From assembly GCF_900095285.1 (NCBI RefSeq), contig NZ_LT607734.1, positions 1,612,001 to 1,676,000 on the forward strand: a stretch of DNA of 64,000 bases. The letters run 5' to 3'. Under the pieces are notes generated by a model. The model saw only the letters and a list, made by a program, of their open reading frames with translations, had not been told where the DNA came from and ran no database searches. A program made the translations under genes and the position numbers. Below, piece after piece: positions 1 through 8,590 of this stretch (its first letter is position 1; every line of letters begins with the position of its first letter). The stretch comes from Fusobacterium gastrosuis (GTDB lineage: Bacteria; Fusobacteriota; Fusobacteriia; Fusobacteriales; Fusobacteriaceae).

Positions 1-62
1 TTAATAATTCTGTTTTTATCAAAATCTACGACAGTTCCATCCCTTTTTATAACCCTTTTCAT
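1..62 (-). CDS. nrdD: Anaerobic ribonucleoside-triphosphate reductase, N-terminal fragment
   Basis: Only the first 20 codons are inside the window; the gene runs off the left edge. They read MKRVIKRDGTVVDFDKNRII, the start of an ATP-cone, the allosteric nucleotide-binding domain found at the N-terminus of class III (oxygen-sensitive) ribonucleotide reductases, which make dNTPs without oxygen. The ATG is preceded by an AGGGTG ribosome site. ATP-cones also occur in NrdA and NrdR, so the assignment is not certain from 20 residues alone. The two NrdR boxes upstream and the anaerobic character of the neighbouring genes favour NrdD. Confidence 0.7.
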   Translation of the reverse strand, partial: MKRVIKRDGTVVDFDKNRII

Positions 63-105
63 TTCTACTCACCCTTTCTATTTTTTATTATTCAGATTTG
101 AATTC

Positions 106-114
106 ATTATATCA
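106..114 (-). promoter_or_regulatory. Extended -10 promoter of nrdD
   Basis: On the minus strand the sequence reads TGaTATAAT, an extended -10 element, about 45 bases before the nrdD start. The expected -35 position (about 129-134) overlaps the proximal NrdR box, so NrdR bound there should block RNA polymerase. Confidence 0.55.
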
Positions 115-131
115 TAAAATATTAAAAAAAA

Positions 132-179
132 ATACAATATATTGTTATTTTTTTTAAAAATATATACAATATATTGTAT
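132..179 (-). promoter_or_regulatory. Tandem NrdR boxes
   Basis: There are two near-identical palindromes, ATACAATATATTGTTA (132-147) and ATACAATATATTGTAT (164-179). Their centres are 32 bases apart, close to three helical turns. NrdR boxes are 16-base palindromes of this kind, normally found as pairs with this phasing in front of ribonucleotide reductase genes. The proximal box covers the likely -35 region. Motif, spacing and downstream gene agree; binding by NrdR is inferred. Confidence 0.75.
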
Positions 180-221
180 TTATTATAATAATAGTTTATA
201 TTTAGCTATTTATAAAAAATC

Positions 222-280
222 AACTTTACCAGCCGTTTCCTCTACTACTACAGTGGCTCTGCGGCTTATTAGGTTATCTT
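222..280. other. Unexplained GC-richer patch with hairpin potential
   Basis: Between the NrdR boxes and the hup terminator lies a patch clearly richer in G and C than the flanks. On the minus strand AGCCG (266-262) can pair with CGGCT (235-231), with GCCACTG inside the loop. The minus strand is open for about 40 codons without an ATG, ending in a stop near 214. I do not recognise a protein or RNA family. It could be a decayed gene end or a small structured RNA. Confidence 0.25.
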
Positions 281-299
281 CAAAAATTAAATTTATATT

Positions 300-334
300 A
301 TATAAAAAGGATTGATTGTAATTACAACCAATCC
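300..334 (-). terminator. Terminator of hup
   Basis: On the minus strand GGATTG-GTTGTAATTACAAT-CAATCC forms a long stem with one mismatch, followed by TTTTTATATAA, immediately after the hup stop codon. Confidence 0.8.
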
Positions 335-349
335 CTTACTTATAATTTA

Positions 350-631
350 TTATTTAATCTTTGCTACTTTATCTGCTAAAGTTTTTCCAACTTTGAATTT
401 AACAACTTTTTTAGCTTTAACTTTAATTTTTTTCTTAGTTTGAGGGTTCATAACTTCTCTAGCTTCTCTTTTTTTAACTTCCCATGATCCAAATCCTATG
501 AATCTTACTCCATTTCCAGCAAGTAAAGCTCCTTCAACAGTTTCTAAGAAAGCATTTACTAATCTTTCTGAATCTTTTAATTTTAATCCACCTTTTTCTG
601 CAAATGCAGCAACAAATTCTTTTTTAGTCAT
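350..631 (-). CDS. hup: HU family DNA-binding protein
   Basis: This is a 93-residue histone-like protein that bends and compacts DNA in the nucleoid as a dimer. The length is standard for HU. The hallmark segment starts at G46 (GFGSWEVKKRE, then AREVMNPQT), with the conserved Pro of the DNA-intercalating arm in NPQT, followed by a Lys-rich arm and C-terminus. A strong GGAGG site precedes the ATG. The gene is monocistronic, with its own consensus promoter upstream (704-732) and a terminator directly after the stop, which fits high expression. Confidence 0.95.
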   Translation of the reverse strand: MTKKEFVAAFAEKGGLKLKDSERLVNAFLETVEGALLAGNGVRFIGFGSWEVKKREAREVMNPQTKKKIKVKAKKVVKFKVGKTLADKVAKIK

Positions 632-703
632 ATCAAAACCTCCATATATTTAAATTAAAATTTAGTTTTTACCGATATTTCTTGTTACTTTTTTTCTAAC
701 CGA

Positions 704-732
704 ATTCTACTATAAATAATTAGCTATGTCAA
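704..732 (-). promoter_or_regulatory. Sigma-70 type promoter of hup
   Basis: The minus strand reads TTGACA (732-727), a 17-base spacer, then TAGAAT (709-704). This is a near-consensus promoter about 75 bases before the hup start. Confidence 0.75.
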
Positions 733-807
733 GCATAATATTATTATTTTTCAATATTTTTTTATATCTCTTTAAAATTATAGTTTATTATGATATAAAA
801 ATTAACA

Positions 808-825
808 TTTAATTCTCTAATTAAA
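808..825 (-). terminator. Weak A/T hairpin after the long operon
   Basis: TTTAATT-AGAG-AATTAAA directly follows the stop of the purine permease on the minus strand, with a loose T-rich tail. The stem contains only A-T pairs, so it is at best a weak terminator. Confidence 0.3.
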
Positions 826-2118
826 CTAAACTATTGTGTGTATCAGACAAATTATACCTATAAATAATAGTGGTAAATTTAGTTTCTTAAAATCTCCAGT
901 TAAGAAATGAATTATAATATATGCTAAGAATCCTAAAGCCAAACCTGTACTTATACTATATGTTAGAGGCATAGTAAATACAATTACAAATGCTGGAAAT
1001 AGAACCTTAAGATCATTAAAGTTCAATCCTATTAATTGTTTAAACATATATACTCCAACAACAACTAAAGCAGGTGCAGTAGCATAAGCTGGAACAATAG
1101 AAATAAGAGGTGCTAAAAATAACGCCAATAGGAAACCTATTGATGTAACAACTGCTGACAATCCAGTTCTTGCTCCTACTCCAATTCCTGCAGCTGATTC
1201 AACAAATGATGTAACTGTACTTGTTCCTAAAGTCGCTCCTACTATTGTTGATGCCACATCTGTATATAACATTTTTCCTAAATCTTTAACTTTTCCTTCT
1301 TTATCTACCATATTCATTTCTTTTGCACAACTAATTAAAGTTCCTAATGAATCAAATAAATCAACAAACATAAAAGAGAATATTGGTCCAAGCAATGAAA
1401 TTTTTAATGCTCCTAAAATATCTAACTTGAACATAACAGGTTTCATACTAGGCGGCATTGATATAATTTGTTCTGGTAACGCTATTTCACCAAATACCAT
1501 GGCTAAAATAGTAGTAACGATAATTCCAGATAAAATTCCACCCTTCATTTTTCTTGCTTCCATTATTACTATTACAAATAAGCCCACAATTGATATACAA
1601 ACTGTTTTAGAGAATTCTCCAATACTTACTAGAGTAGCATCATTTTTTACTATAAGTCCCATTGATTTAAATCCAATAAAGGCTATGAATAATCCAATTC
1701 CTCCACCTACTGCTAATTTCAAATCATATGGTATAGCATCTGCTATCTTTTCTCTTATACCACCTATTGATAAAATTAAGAAAAATAAACCAGATATGAA
1801 TACCATTCCTAAAGCAACTTCCCAACTAATACCTTTTTCTAGAACTAAAGTAAAAGTGAAGAACGCATTCAATCCCATTCCTGGAGCTAAAGCTATTGGT
1901 ACATTTGCATATAGCCCTGATACTAATGTTCCAAAAACTGTACTTAGTATTGTAACAGTAATTAATGCTCCCTTATCCATACCAGTAATAGATAGTATAG
2001 ATGGGTTTACTATTATAATATAAGACATAGCTAAGAAAGTGGTAATTCCCCCCATTACCTCAGTCGAAATAGTACTATTTCTTTCACTGATTTTAAAAAA
2101 CTTGTCTAAAAATCCCAT
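826..2118 (-). CDS. NCS2 family purine permease (AzgA/PbuG type)
   Basis: This 430-residue inner-membrane protein has many hydrophobic segments (about 12-13) and imports adenine, guanine or hypoxanthine with protons. The N-terminus matches the AzgA/PbuG branch: EVMGGITTFLAMSYIIIVNP at residues 20-39, then LAPGMGLNAFFTF near 77-89, and later SAAGIGVGARTGLSA. The exact purine cannot be read from sequence. AAAGGAGG precedes the ATG. It starts only 10 bases after the rluA-like gene, so it is probably the last gene of the operon that begins near 9807. No purine riboswitch is visible, and there is no room for one. Confidence 0.9.
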   Translation of the reverse strand: MGFLDKFFKISERNSTISTEVMGGITTFLAMSYIIIVNPSILSITGMDKGALITVTILSTVFGTLVSGLYANVPIALAPGMGLNAFFTFTLVLEKGISWEVALGMVFISGLFFLILSIGGIREKIADAIPYDLKLAVGGGIGLFIAFIGFKSMGLIVKNDATLVSIGEFSKTVCISIVGLFVIVIMEARKMKGGILSGIIVTTILAMVFGEIALPEQIISMPPSMKPVMFKLDILGALKISLLGPIFSFMFVDLFDSLGTLISCAKEMNMVDKEGKVKDLGKMLYTDVASTIVGATLGTSTVTSFVESAAGIGVGARTGLSAVVTSIGFLLALFLAPLISIVPAYATAPALVVVGVYMFKQLIGLNFNDLKVLFPAFVIVFTMPLTYSISTGLALGFLAYIIIHFLTGDFKKLNLPLLFIGIICLIHTIV

Positions 2119-2128
2119 TTTTCCTCCT

Positions 2129-3015
2129 TTAATTATTTATTATATTTAAAAAATTTTTGGGCATTTCTAAGTCTATTTCTATATTTTCTTTCGGAATATT
2201 TATATAGTGAGAAAATAGATACATTTTTTCTTTATCATTATTTTTACCATATTTTTTATCACCCACAATTGCATGCCCAATATGTGCTAATTGAGCTCTT
2301 AATTGATGTGTTCTACCTGTTTTTAAATCTGCTTCCAAAATAGTATTTTTCTGTAAAACCTTAATTTTTTTAAAGAAAGTGATAGATTTCTTATATCCTT
2401 CTTTTTCTTCATTAGATACTATTATTTTTTCTTCAATCTCATCTTTTTTCAAATAATTCTCTATAAAAAATTCTTCTTGTTCTATAACTCCATCTACAAG
2501 TATATAGTATTTTTTTTCAATTTCTCTTTCTCTTATATATTCAGCAATTTTCCTAGCGGTTCTAATATTTTTAGCACCTATAACAAGTCCAGAAGTATCT
2601 TTGTCTATTCTATTTACAAAATTTACTGTGTTATTCTGAAAATAAGCTCTGTATTCTTCAAGTAAACTTATACTATGACCACTACCTCTATGAACTATAT
2701 CTCCTGCCGATTTATTTATAATGAATAGATCTACATTTTCAAAAACAATGCTATCTTCTAGTATTTTTTTTCTCTCCAAAGATATTTCAATAAATTTATC
2801 CTGTGGTTCTTCATCAACATTTATTTTTGAATATAATTGTAATATATCTCCTGAATTTAGTCTAGTGTCTTGTTTAACTTTTTTTTCATTTATTTTTATT
2901 TTCCCTTTTCTTATCATTTTATATATATCTGATAAGTTTGTATTTTTTAATTTTTTCTTAAATATCTATCAATTCTTACTCCTGAATACTCATCATCTAT
3001 AATATACTCTATCAT
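2129..3015 (-). CDS. RluA family pseudouridine synthase, interrupted by a frameshift
   Basis: The enzyme family isomerises uridines in rRNA or tRNA to pseudouridine. The catalytic motif is NRIDKDTSG, with the nucleophile Asp at about residue 138 of the restored protein, and a tRNA/rRNA-binding S4 domain lies at the N-terminus. The natural start is the ATG at 3015. It has an AGGAG site and overlaps the rodA stop as ATGA. After 22 codons that frame meets TAA at 2949-2947. One extra A in the six-A run at 2956-2951 joins it exactly to the long downstream frame, giving about 295 residues, normal for the family. The internal ATG at 2917 has no ribosome site and would delete most of the S4 domain. 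This is a real mutation, a sequence error, or a recoded site; the NFACT gene in this window has the same lesion. Confidence 0.85.
2947..2956 (-). other. Frameshift site A-AAA-AAT-TAA in rluA-like gene
   Basis: In the reading frame from the ATG at 3015 the codons are AGA AAA AAT TAA. The heptamer A-AAA-AAT has the X-XXY-YYZ form of a -1 slippery site and is directly followed by a stop. A one-base backward shift continues with TTA AAA AAT ACA into the pseudouridine synthase frame. The same ten bases in the same phase occur at 13619-13628. Confidence 0.5.
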
Positions 3016-4121
3016 TTTGTACTCCTGTGAGTTTTTACGCTTTGAACAACTCCCAACATTAAAAACGAAAATACCAAAGAACTTCCTCCATAACTCATAA
3101 GAAGTAAAGGAAGACCTGTTACAGGCATTATTCCCATTATCATTCCTAAATTTACAAAGATATGGAAAAAAAAGATTGTTGCAATTCCATAGCAGACATA
3201 TTTTCCAAATTTATCTTCGGTAGTATCAGCTATATAAATTATTTGTGCTAATAGTAGTAAATAAAGTAATATTAAAATAGTTCCTCCTATAAATCCTCTT
3301 TCTTCAAAGAAAACCGAACCTATAAAATCTGTATGAGATTCAGGCAAGAATCTTAATTTCCCCTGTGTATTATTTAAAAATCCTTTCCCATAGATTTGTC
3401 CTGATCCAATTGCTATTTTAGATTGCGTTATATTCCATCCTGTTCCTAAAGCATCTGATTCTGGATTTAAAAATGTATTCACTCTATCTCTTTGATATTC
3501 TTTTAATAAAAACTTATATGCAAACGGAATAAATATTATTATAGAACCTAAAACAGAAATAATACATTTCCATTCAAGTTTATTTAGAAACAATAGAACT
3601 CCATATATTAAAATTATAACAAGTGATGTTCCTAAATCAGGCTCTATTGCTATTAAAACAAAAATTGGAAATATATGCAAGAATGAAAAAAACATACTCT
3701 TAAATCCCATATATTTATCATCATAGTTTGTGACTAAAAAATTAGCAAAAGTAAATATTAAAAATAATTTAGCAAATTCTGAAGGTTGAATTGTAACAGG
3801 TCCCAAATCCAACCATCTTCTTGCACCAAGTCTTTTAGTTCCAATAATTAGAACTGAAATAAGCATGAGAATATTAAATAAATATATATAGGCTGAATAT
3901 TTAGCATACTTTTTATAATCTACAAATGAAACAAATACAAAAATAGAAAATGCTACCACAAACCATATAATTTCTTTTTTAAAAAAAGAAGAAGTTTTTG
4001 ATAAAGTAGCACTATATATAGTCGATAAACTTAAAGCAAAAATTAAAAAAACATTTAATAATAATAAATAATTTATTTTAGATGCTTTTTTTACAATTCT
4101 TTTAATTATTCCATTATTCAT
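3012..4121 (-). CDS. rodA: RodA family peptidoglycan polymerase (SEDS)
   Basis: SEDS proteins are membrane glycosyltransferases that polymerise lipid II; RodA works with a class B penicillin-binding protein in side-wall growth of rods. The protein has 369 residues and about ten membrane segments. The diagnostic stretch is GARRWLDLGPVTIQPSEFAK at about 99-118. The RodA-type loop GSGQIYGKGFLNNTQGK, then FLPESHTDFIGS, is more like RodA than FtsW. The start has an AAGGAA site. It lies between dut and the rluA-like gene, whose start overlaps the rodA stop (ATGA), implying translational coupling. Confidence 0.9.
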   Translation of the reverse strand: MNNGIIKRIVKKASKINYLLLLNVFLIFALSLSTIYSATLSKTSSFFKKEIIWFVVAFSIFVFVSFVDYKKYAKYSAYIYLFNILMLISVLIIGTKRLGARRWLDLGPVTIQPSEFAKLFLIFTFANFLVTNYDDKYMGFKSMFFSFLHIFPIFVLIAIEPDLGTSLVIILIYGVLLFLNKLEWKCIISVLGSIIIFIPFAYKFLLKEYQRDRVNTFLNPESDALGTGWNITQSKIAIGSGQIYGKGFLNNTQGKLRFLPESHTDFIGSVFFEERGFIGGTILILLYLLLLAQIIYIADTTEDKFGKYVCYGIATIFFFHIFVNLGMIMGIMPVTGLPLLLMSYGGSSLVFSFLMLGVVQSVKTHRSTK

Positions 4122-4135
4122 ATAAAAATTCCTTT

Positions 4136-4576
4136 TTATTTTCCAGTATGACCAAATCCGCCTTCTCCACGCTCAGTTTCATCCAAAACTTCCACTTCAA
4201 TAAATTCCATTTGTTCTACTTTATTTAAAACCAACTGTGCTATTCTTTCATTTGGTTCAATGATATAATCATCTTTACTTAAATTGACAGCTATAACCTT
4301 TATTTCACCTCTATAATCACTATCAATTGTTCCAGGAGAATTAAGCATAGTTATCCCGTGTTTAATTGCAAGACCGCTTCTTGGTCTAACTTGAACTTCA
4401 TAACCAACAGGTATCTCCATTTTTATTCCAGTAGGAATTAAAACTCTTTCTAAAGATTTTAAAGTAATAGGCTCAGCAATATTAGCTCTAATATCTACTC
4501 CAGCAGAACCTAAAGTTTCATATTTAGGTAATGTTATATTCTTTTCTTTTACTATTTTAACTTTCACTTTCTCCAT
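4136..4576 (-). CDS. dut: Deoxyuridine 5'-triphosphate nucleotidohydrolase (dUTPase)
   Basis: The enzyme hydrolyses dUTP to dUMP and pyrophosphate, which keeps uracil out of DNA and supplies dTMP synthesis. The 146-residue length and all five motifs of the trimeric dUTPase family are present: AGVDIRA (25-31), RPRSGLAIKHG (64-74), GTIDSDYRGE (82-91), NERIAQLVL (109-117) and the C-terminal GEGGFGHTG (137-145). It lies 45 bases after the M16 protease and 14 bases before rodA in the same operon. Confidence 0.95.
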   Translation of the reverse strand: MEKVKVKIVKEKNITLPKYETLGSAGVDIRANIAEPITLKSLERVLIPTGIKMEIPVGYEVQVRPRSGLAIKHGITMLNSPGTIDSDYRGEIKVIAVNLSKDDYIIEPNERIAQLVLNKVEQMEFIEVEVLDETERGEGGFGHTGK

Positions 4577-4621
4577 TTTATATCCTTTCTTTAAATTTAA
4601 TATATTTTTCAGCTGATATTT

Positions 4622-5851
4622 TTATATGTTTCCAACAATTGTTTGCGAATAATAGTTTTCGTCAAAAATAAATTCAGCTGCTTTTTTTATGTCATCTAAG
4701 GTCACAGCTTCAATTTCATTTTTTACATCGTTTATATCTATAATTTTCCCGTATGTTAAATATGATGAAGCTAATCTATTCATTCTAGAACCCATGCTTT
4801 CCAAGCTGAATGTAATGGCGCTGGCATATTTATTTTTAGCTTTTCTCAATTCTCTTTCTGAAATTCCATTTTCTTTTATACTTTTAAATTCCTCTTTTAT
4901 TATTTCTATGATATCTCTGTAATCTTCTTTTGTAGTTCCTACATATACAGTAAGTAAGCCACAATTTTCAAATTTTGTTAAATATGAATAAACGGAATAA
5001 GCAAGTCCTCTTTCTTCTCTTATCTTTTGAAAAAGTCTTGAACTCATTCCTTCTCCCAAAATATTAGATATTATAGCAACTGGATATCTTAATTTATCCA
5101 TACTAGATACCCCTCTTGTCGTAAAACAAAGATGTATTTGATTAGAGTCCTTATTTATTAAATTTTCTCCAGAGTTTAGCTTATAGTCTAAATTTAGAGC
5201 TCTTGTATTTTTTCCTCTATTTAAAACATACAATTTTTCATGCAATTTTTCAAAAAGATAATTTTCATCAAAAGCACCTACAGCCACAATAACCAAGTTT
5301 TCACTTATATATTGCTCTTTTAAATATCGCATTATAGTTTCTCTATTAATTTTTTTTAAACTCTCTATACTTCCAGAAATTGAATTTGAATGAACCCCTG
5401 TTATTGCAAATTCAATATTTTTTTCATGAACAACTTCTTCTGGAATATCTTCGTACATTCTAATTTCTTCTATGATAACATTTCTTTCTTTTTCAATATT
5501 TTCTTCTTCAAAAGTGGAATTTAAAAACATATCTGTCAATATATCTATACCTATATCCAACTTAGATGCCATCAATTTTATATAATAACAAGTTGTATCT
5601 CTTGAAGTATATGCATTTATCATTCCACCCTCAAAATCTACAAATTCTGATATTTCTTTTGCATTTCTATTCTTTGTTCCCTTGAAAAGTAAATGCTCAA
5701 TAAAATGTGATACCCCACTTTCTTTAGACTTTTCATTGATAGCTCCTGTCTTTATATAAAAACCTAAGCTAAAAGTTTCCATACTTGGCATAACTTCTGT
5801 TATTAAAGTAATTCCATTTTCAAATTTTTTTAATTTTATGTTGTTATTCAC
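4622..5851 (-). CDS. M16 family zinc metalloprotease
   Basis: This 409-residue peptidase has the inverted zinc motif HFIEH at 49-53 and the downstream acidic ligand in the segment following ERNVIIEEIRMYED. The C-terminal half contains the partner-type M16 domain with GEGMSSRLFQKIREERGLAYS. Its closest style is the YmxG/PqqL-like processing peptidases; the substrate is unknown. There is no signal peptide, so it is probably cytoplasmic. It lies between lptG and dut and is co-transcribed with them. Confidence 0.9.
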   Translation of the reverse strand: MNNNIKLKKFENGITLITEVMPSMETFSLGFYIKTGAINEKSKESGVSHFIEHLLFKGTKNRNAKEISEFVDFEGGMINAYTSRDTTCYYIKLMASKLDIGIDILTDMFLNSTFEEENIEKERNVIIEEIRMYEDIPEEVVHEKNIEFAITGVHSNSISGSIESLKKINRETIMRYLKEQYISENLVIVAVGAFDENYLFEKLHEKLYVLNRGKNTRALNLDYKLNSGENLINKDSNQIHLCFTTRGVSSMDKLRYPVAIISNILGEGMSSRLFQKIREERGLAYSVYSYLTKFENCGLLTVYVGTTKEDYRDIIEIIKEEFKSIKENGISERELRKAKNKYASAITFSLESMGSRMNRLASSYLTYGKIIDINDVKNEIEAVTLDDIKKAAEFIFDENYYSQTIVGNI

Positions 5852-5866
5852 ATTTTCTCCTTAAGA

Positions 5867-6958
5867 TTAATACTCTGCTCTATTCATAAAATATAGACCT
5901 ATGCCTAAATAAATTAAATTAGGCAACCAACTTGCTATAAAAGGATTTAAGATCCCGTTTAAACTCATAGCTTCAAATGCTCCAGAAACTATATAATATC
6001 CATACCCTACCACTATACATATAACTAAATTTATAGTTGATTTTCCTCCTCTAACATATTTACTGCTTACTGAAAGCCCTATAAAAGCAACTATAAAACT
6101 TGCAAATGGAAAAGAATATCTCTTAGCTAGTTCAACCAAATATGTTTTTGTATCTTCTCCTATACTTTTTTGCTCTTTTATCGATTTTTTTAGTCCTTTT
6201 ATATCTTGCATTCTAGGATCGATTCCCTTAACTCTTATAAAGTTATCAGGCTTATCTATAAATTTTTCATTTTTATATTCTGCTAAAGTTTTTTCTTCTT
6301 TTGTTTCAGGATAATATATATTAACATCTTTAAATACCCATACTTTTTCTTCTTTACTATAAGTTCCACTTTTAGCTGTTATTATTTCTTTTAAATTGGC
6401 TATTTTATTTTCATAAATAACAATTTGAATATTTTTTGCTTTTCCATCAATTCTATTTATTTCTTTCATTAAATAAAGATAATTTCCTTCTATATTTCTG
6501 AAAAAAGCATTTTCTTTTGTATCAGGTAATTTTATAGTATCCTCGGTTTCTCTTCCTCTTAATAAATTAATTTTTTCAAGTGAATTTGTATATATTGAAT
6601 TATAGACAAAGAATACAAATATTGAAATTATAAAAGAAATAACCAGTGGAGCTGCCACTATTCTAAAAAATCTTATTCCAGCTGTTTTTAAAGAAATTAT
6701 TTCTAGATTGCTAGACATTATGCTTATTGTAATAAGTCCAGCTAATAGTACTGACAGAGGAGCTATATCTATAAAAATTTTAGGAATTAAATTTAATATA
6801 TATATGAATATATTTTTCCCTACTAATCTTCCATCATTTATATATTTCATTATTTTAAACATCTGTGCCAACAAAAAAATAACCAAAAATGAAAAACTAC
6901 TCATAAAAAAATATTTTAAAAAATACTTGCTTATATAAATATCTAATTTTTTTATCAT
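5867..6958 (-). CDS. lptG: LptG-type permease for lipopolysaccharide export
   Basis: This 363-residue YjgP/YjgQ family protein has membrane segments at both ends and a large central periplasmic domain (about residues 125-270). LptF and LptG form the membrane part of the LptB2FG ABC transporter that pulls lipopolysaccharide out of the inner membrane. It is called LptG because it is the second of the pair, as in other Gram-negatives. Its ATG overlaps the lptF stop by one base (TAATG). Its presence supports an outer membrane with LPS. F/G assignment by order is an inference. Confidence 0.85.
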   Translation of the reverse strand: MIKKLDIYISKYFLKYFFMSSFSFLVIFLLAQMFKIMKYINDGRLVGKNIFIYILNLIPKIFIDIAPLSVLLAGLITISIMSSNLEIISLKTAGIRFFRIVAAPLVISFIISIFVFFVYNSIYTNSLEKINLLRGRETEDTIKLPDTKENAFFRNIEGNYLYLMKEINRIDGKAKNIQIVIYENKIANLKEIITAKSGTYSKEEKVWVFKDVNIYYPETKEEKTLAEYKNEKFIDKPDNFIRVKGIDPRMQDIKGLKKSIKEQKSIGEDTKTYLVELAKRYSFPFASFIVAFIGLSVSSKYVRGGKSTINLVICIVVGYGYYIVSGAFEAMSLNGILNPFIASWLPNLIYLGIGLYFMNRAEY

Positions 6959-8034
6959 TATATTCCCCTTACTTGCTTTAAACGATAAAACTTATATGTT
7001 ACAGCTGATAATAAAATATTAGGTAACCATGTTGCCAAAAGTGGGTTCATTTTAGAAGCGTTCGCCATAACTATCCCCATATTTAAAAGAACAATATATG
7101 AAAATACTATTATCATAGCAAGAGAAAAAGCATATTTTCTTGATGTTCTATGGTGACCTATTGATAAAACCAAACCTAAAATAGATAAGGGAACAGTTGA
7201 AAATATTAAAGCGAGTTTTCTATAAATTTCGACTTTATAGCTTATCTTTTCTTCAATTTTTTTATCTTTCATTTCTGAAATCAAAGTACTGACACTCAAA
7301 GATTCCACATCTTTTATTTTCAAATTAAAGTCTTCAAAAAAAGGTGTTAAAGATACTTTTTTCTCATCAAAAGTTCCTATTACATTTTTCTTCCCTTCAT
7401 CAGTAAAATTTATAAATTGAGCATCATTAATTACAATTGAATAATCTTTCCAAAAAGCTTCCTTTCCAACTAAAACAGTGGAAAATTCATTTTTTTCACT
7501 TTTTTCAAAAATTAATACATCTGTAGCTCTTCCATCTGATTCCACTTGATCAACATAAATACTATATTCCTCCATAGTATCTATAAAAGTTTTTTCTTTT
7601 AGTTGAAATATTGGATTTTCATAAGCTATCTTTGCTCCCAAATACTTTAGTTTTACAAAAGATCTAGGTATTATACTCTCTTGTAAAAATAAAATAAAAA
7701 GTGACAAAGAAAGAGCCACTACCAATATCGGTTTTAAAATATCATTTATTGACATACCTGTGGAAACCATAGCCACAGATTCACTATTTCTACTGAATTT
7801 AGAAAAACATATCATAATTCCTAAAAATAGTCCTATGGGTATCGTCTGAGTTAATATTGGAGGTATGTAAAATGATAACAATCTCAAAATATCCACTATT
7901 GATATTCCTTTTACTATTATATTTTCCATCATAGCAACCATAATGTCTAAAAGGAAGATAAAAGTAAAAACAAACACCGAAAGAATAAGTGGACCTCTTA
8001 ATTCTTCTAAAATATATCTATTAATAATCTTCAT
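6958..8034 (-). CDS. lptF: LptF-type permease for lipopolysaccharide export
   Basis: This 358-residue YjgP/YjgQ family protein has the same layout as its neighbour: about three N-terminal membrane segments, a central periplasmic domain (about 120-255), then three C-terminal segments. The stretch ILTQTIPIGLFLGIMICFSK and the later TVPLSILGLVLSIGHHR are typical. It partners the protein encoded immediately downstream in the LPS transporter. The ATPase LptB and the bridge proteins are not in this window. Confidence 0.85.
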   Translation of the reverse strand: MKIINRYILEELRGPLILSVFVFTFIFLLDIMVAMMENIIVKGISIVDILRLLSFYIPPILTQTIPIGLFLGIMICFSKFSRNSESVAMVSTGMSINDILKPILVVALSLSLFILFLQESIIPRSFVKLKYLGAKIAYENPIFQLKEKTFIDTMEEYSIYVDQVESDGRATDVLIFEKSEKNEFSTVLVGKEAFWKDYSIVINDAQFINFTDEGKKNVIGTFDEKKVSLTPFFEDFNLKIKDVESLSVSTLISEMKDKKIEEKISYKVEIYRKLALIFSTVPLSILGLVLSIGHHRTSRKYAFSLAMIIVFSYIVLLNMGIVMANASKMNPLLATWLPNILLSAVTYKFYRLKQVRGI

Positions 8035-8041
8035 AATTCAC

Positions 8042-8581
8042 CTATATAACTGTATTTATATTTTTTTCTATTATTTTTTTTGTAGCATTTTTATTAAAAT
8101 TTTCTATCAATACATCAGGAATATGTTGCTCTATATTGGGAATTATTTCATAGAACAATTCTATACTTCTACTATTTTCTGAATATTTTTCCAAACTTGG
8201 TGCTATATTTATTGCATAACTATAAAGTACCACAACTATAATACTGATAACTATTCCCTTTAAAAGCCCTAAAATTCCTCCCAACATCCTATTTAAAAAA
8301 CCTTTTTGTTGATTTTTAAGAGCCTTTTTAACAAACAATAAAATCATAGAAATTACTAAATATACTGTTATAAATGTAACTATATATGTTATTAAATAAT
8401 TGTTACCAAATATAGTTTCTGATTTTTTAAAAAACTTTAGAACAACCGGTGTATATATTTTTGTAATTATTATATTTATAATAAATCCAAAAAGAGAAAT
8501 AATTTCCGTGAATATTCCATTTTTCAAACCTGCCAGTACTCCTAATCCTATTAGAATTAATATTAAAATATCTAAATACAT
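8042..8581 (-). CDS. CvpA family membrane protein
   Basis: This 179-residue integral membrane protein has about four hydrophobic helices and the CvpA/colicin V production family pattern: LDILILILIGLGVLAGLKNG at the N-terminus and the GGILGLLKGIVISII segment in the fourth helix. The family's molecular role is still poorly known; it has been linked to envelope integrity and colicin V release. It is seven bases upstream of lptF, which fits an envelope operon. Confidence 0.8.
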   Translation of the reverse strand: MYLDILILILIGLGVLAGLKNGIFTEIISLFGFIINIIITKIYTPVVLKFFKKSETIFGNNYLITYIVTFITVYLVISMILLFVKKALKNQQKGFLNRMLGGILGLLKGIVISIIVVVLYSYAINIAPSLEKYSENSRSIELFYEIIPNIEQHIPDVLIENFNKNATKKIIEKNINTVI

Positions 8582-8590
8582 ATTCCCCTC

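Noticed and set aside
222-280. Cobalamin riboswitch
   Set aside because: GCCACTG is present on the minus strand, but the B12 box and the other conserved blocks are missing, and the hup terminator and NrdR boxes separate it from any gene.
1427-2023. Long open frame on the plus strand
   Set aside because: It lies antisense to the purine permease, has no ribosome site and its protein resembles no family; it follows from the codon use of the real gene.
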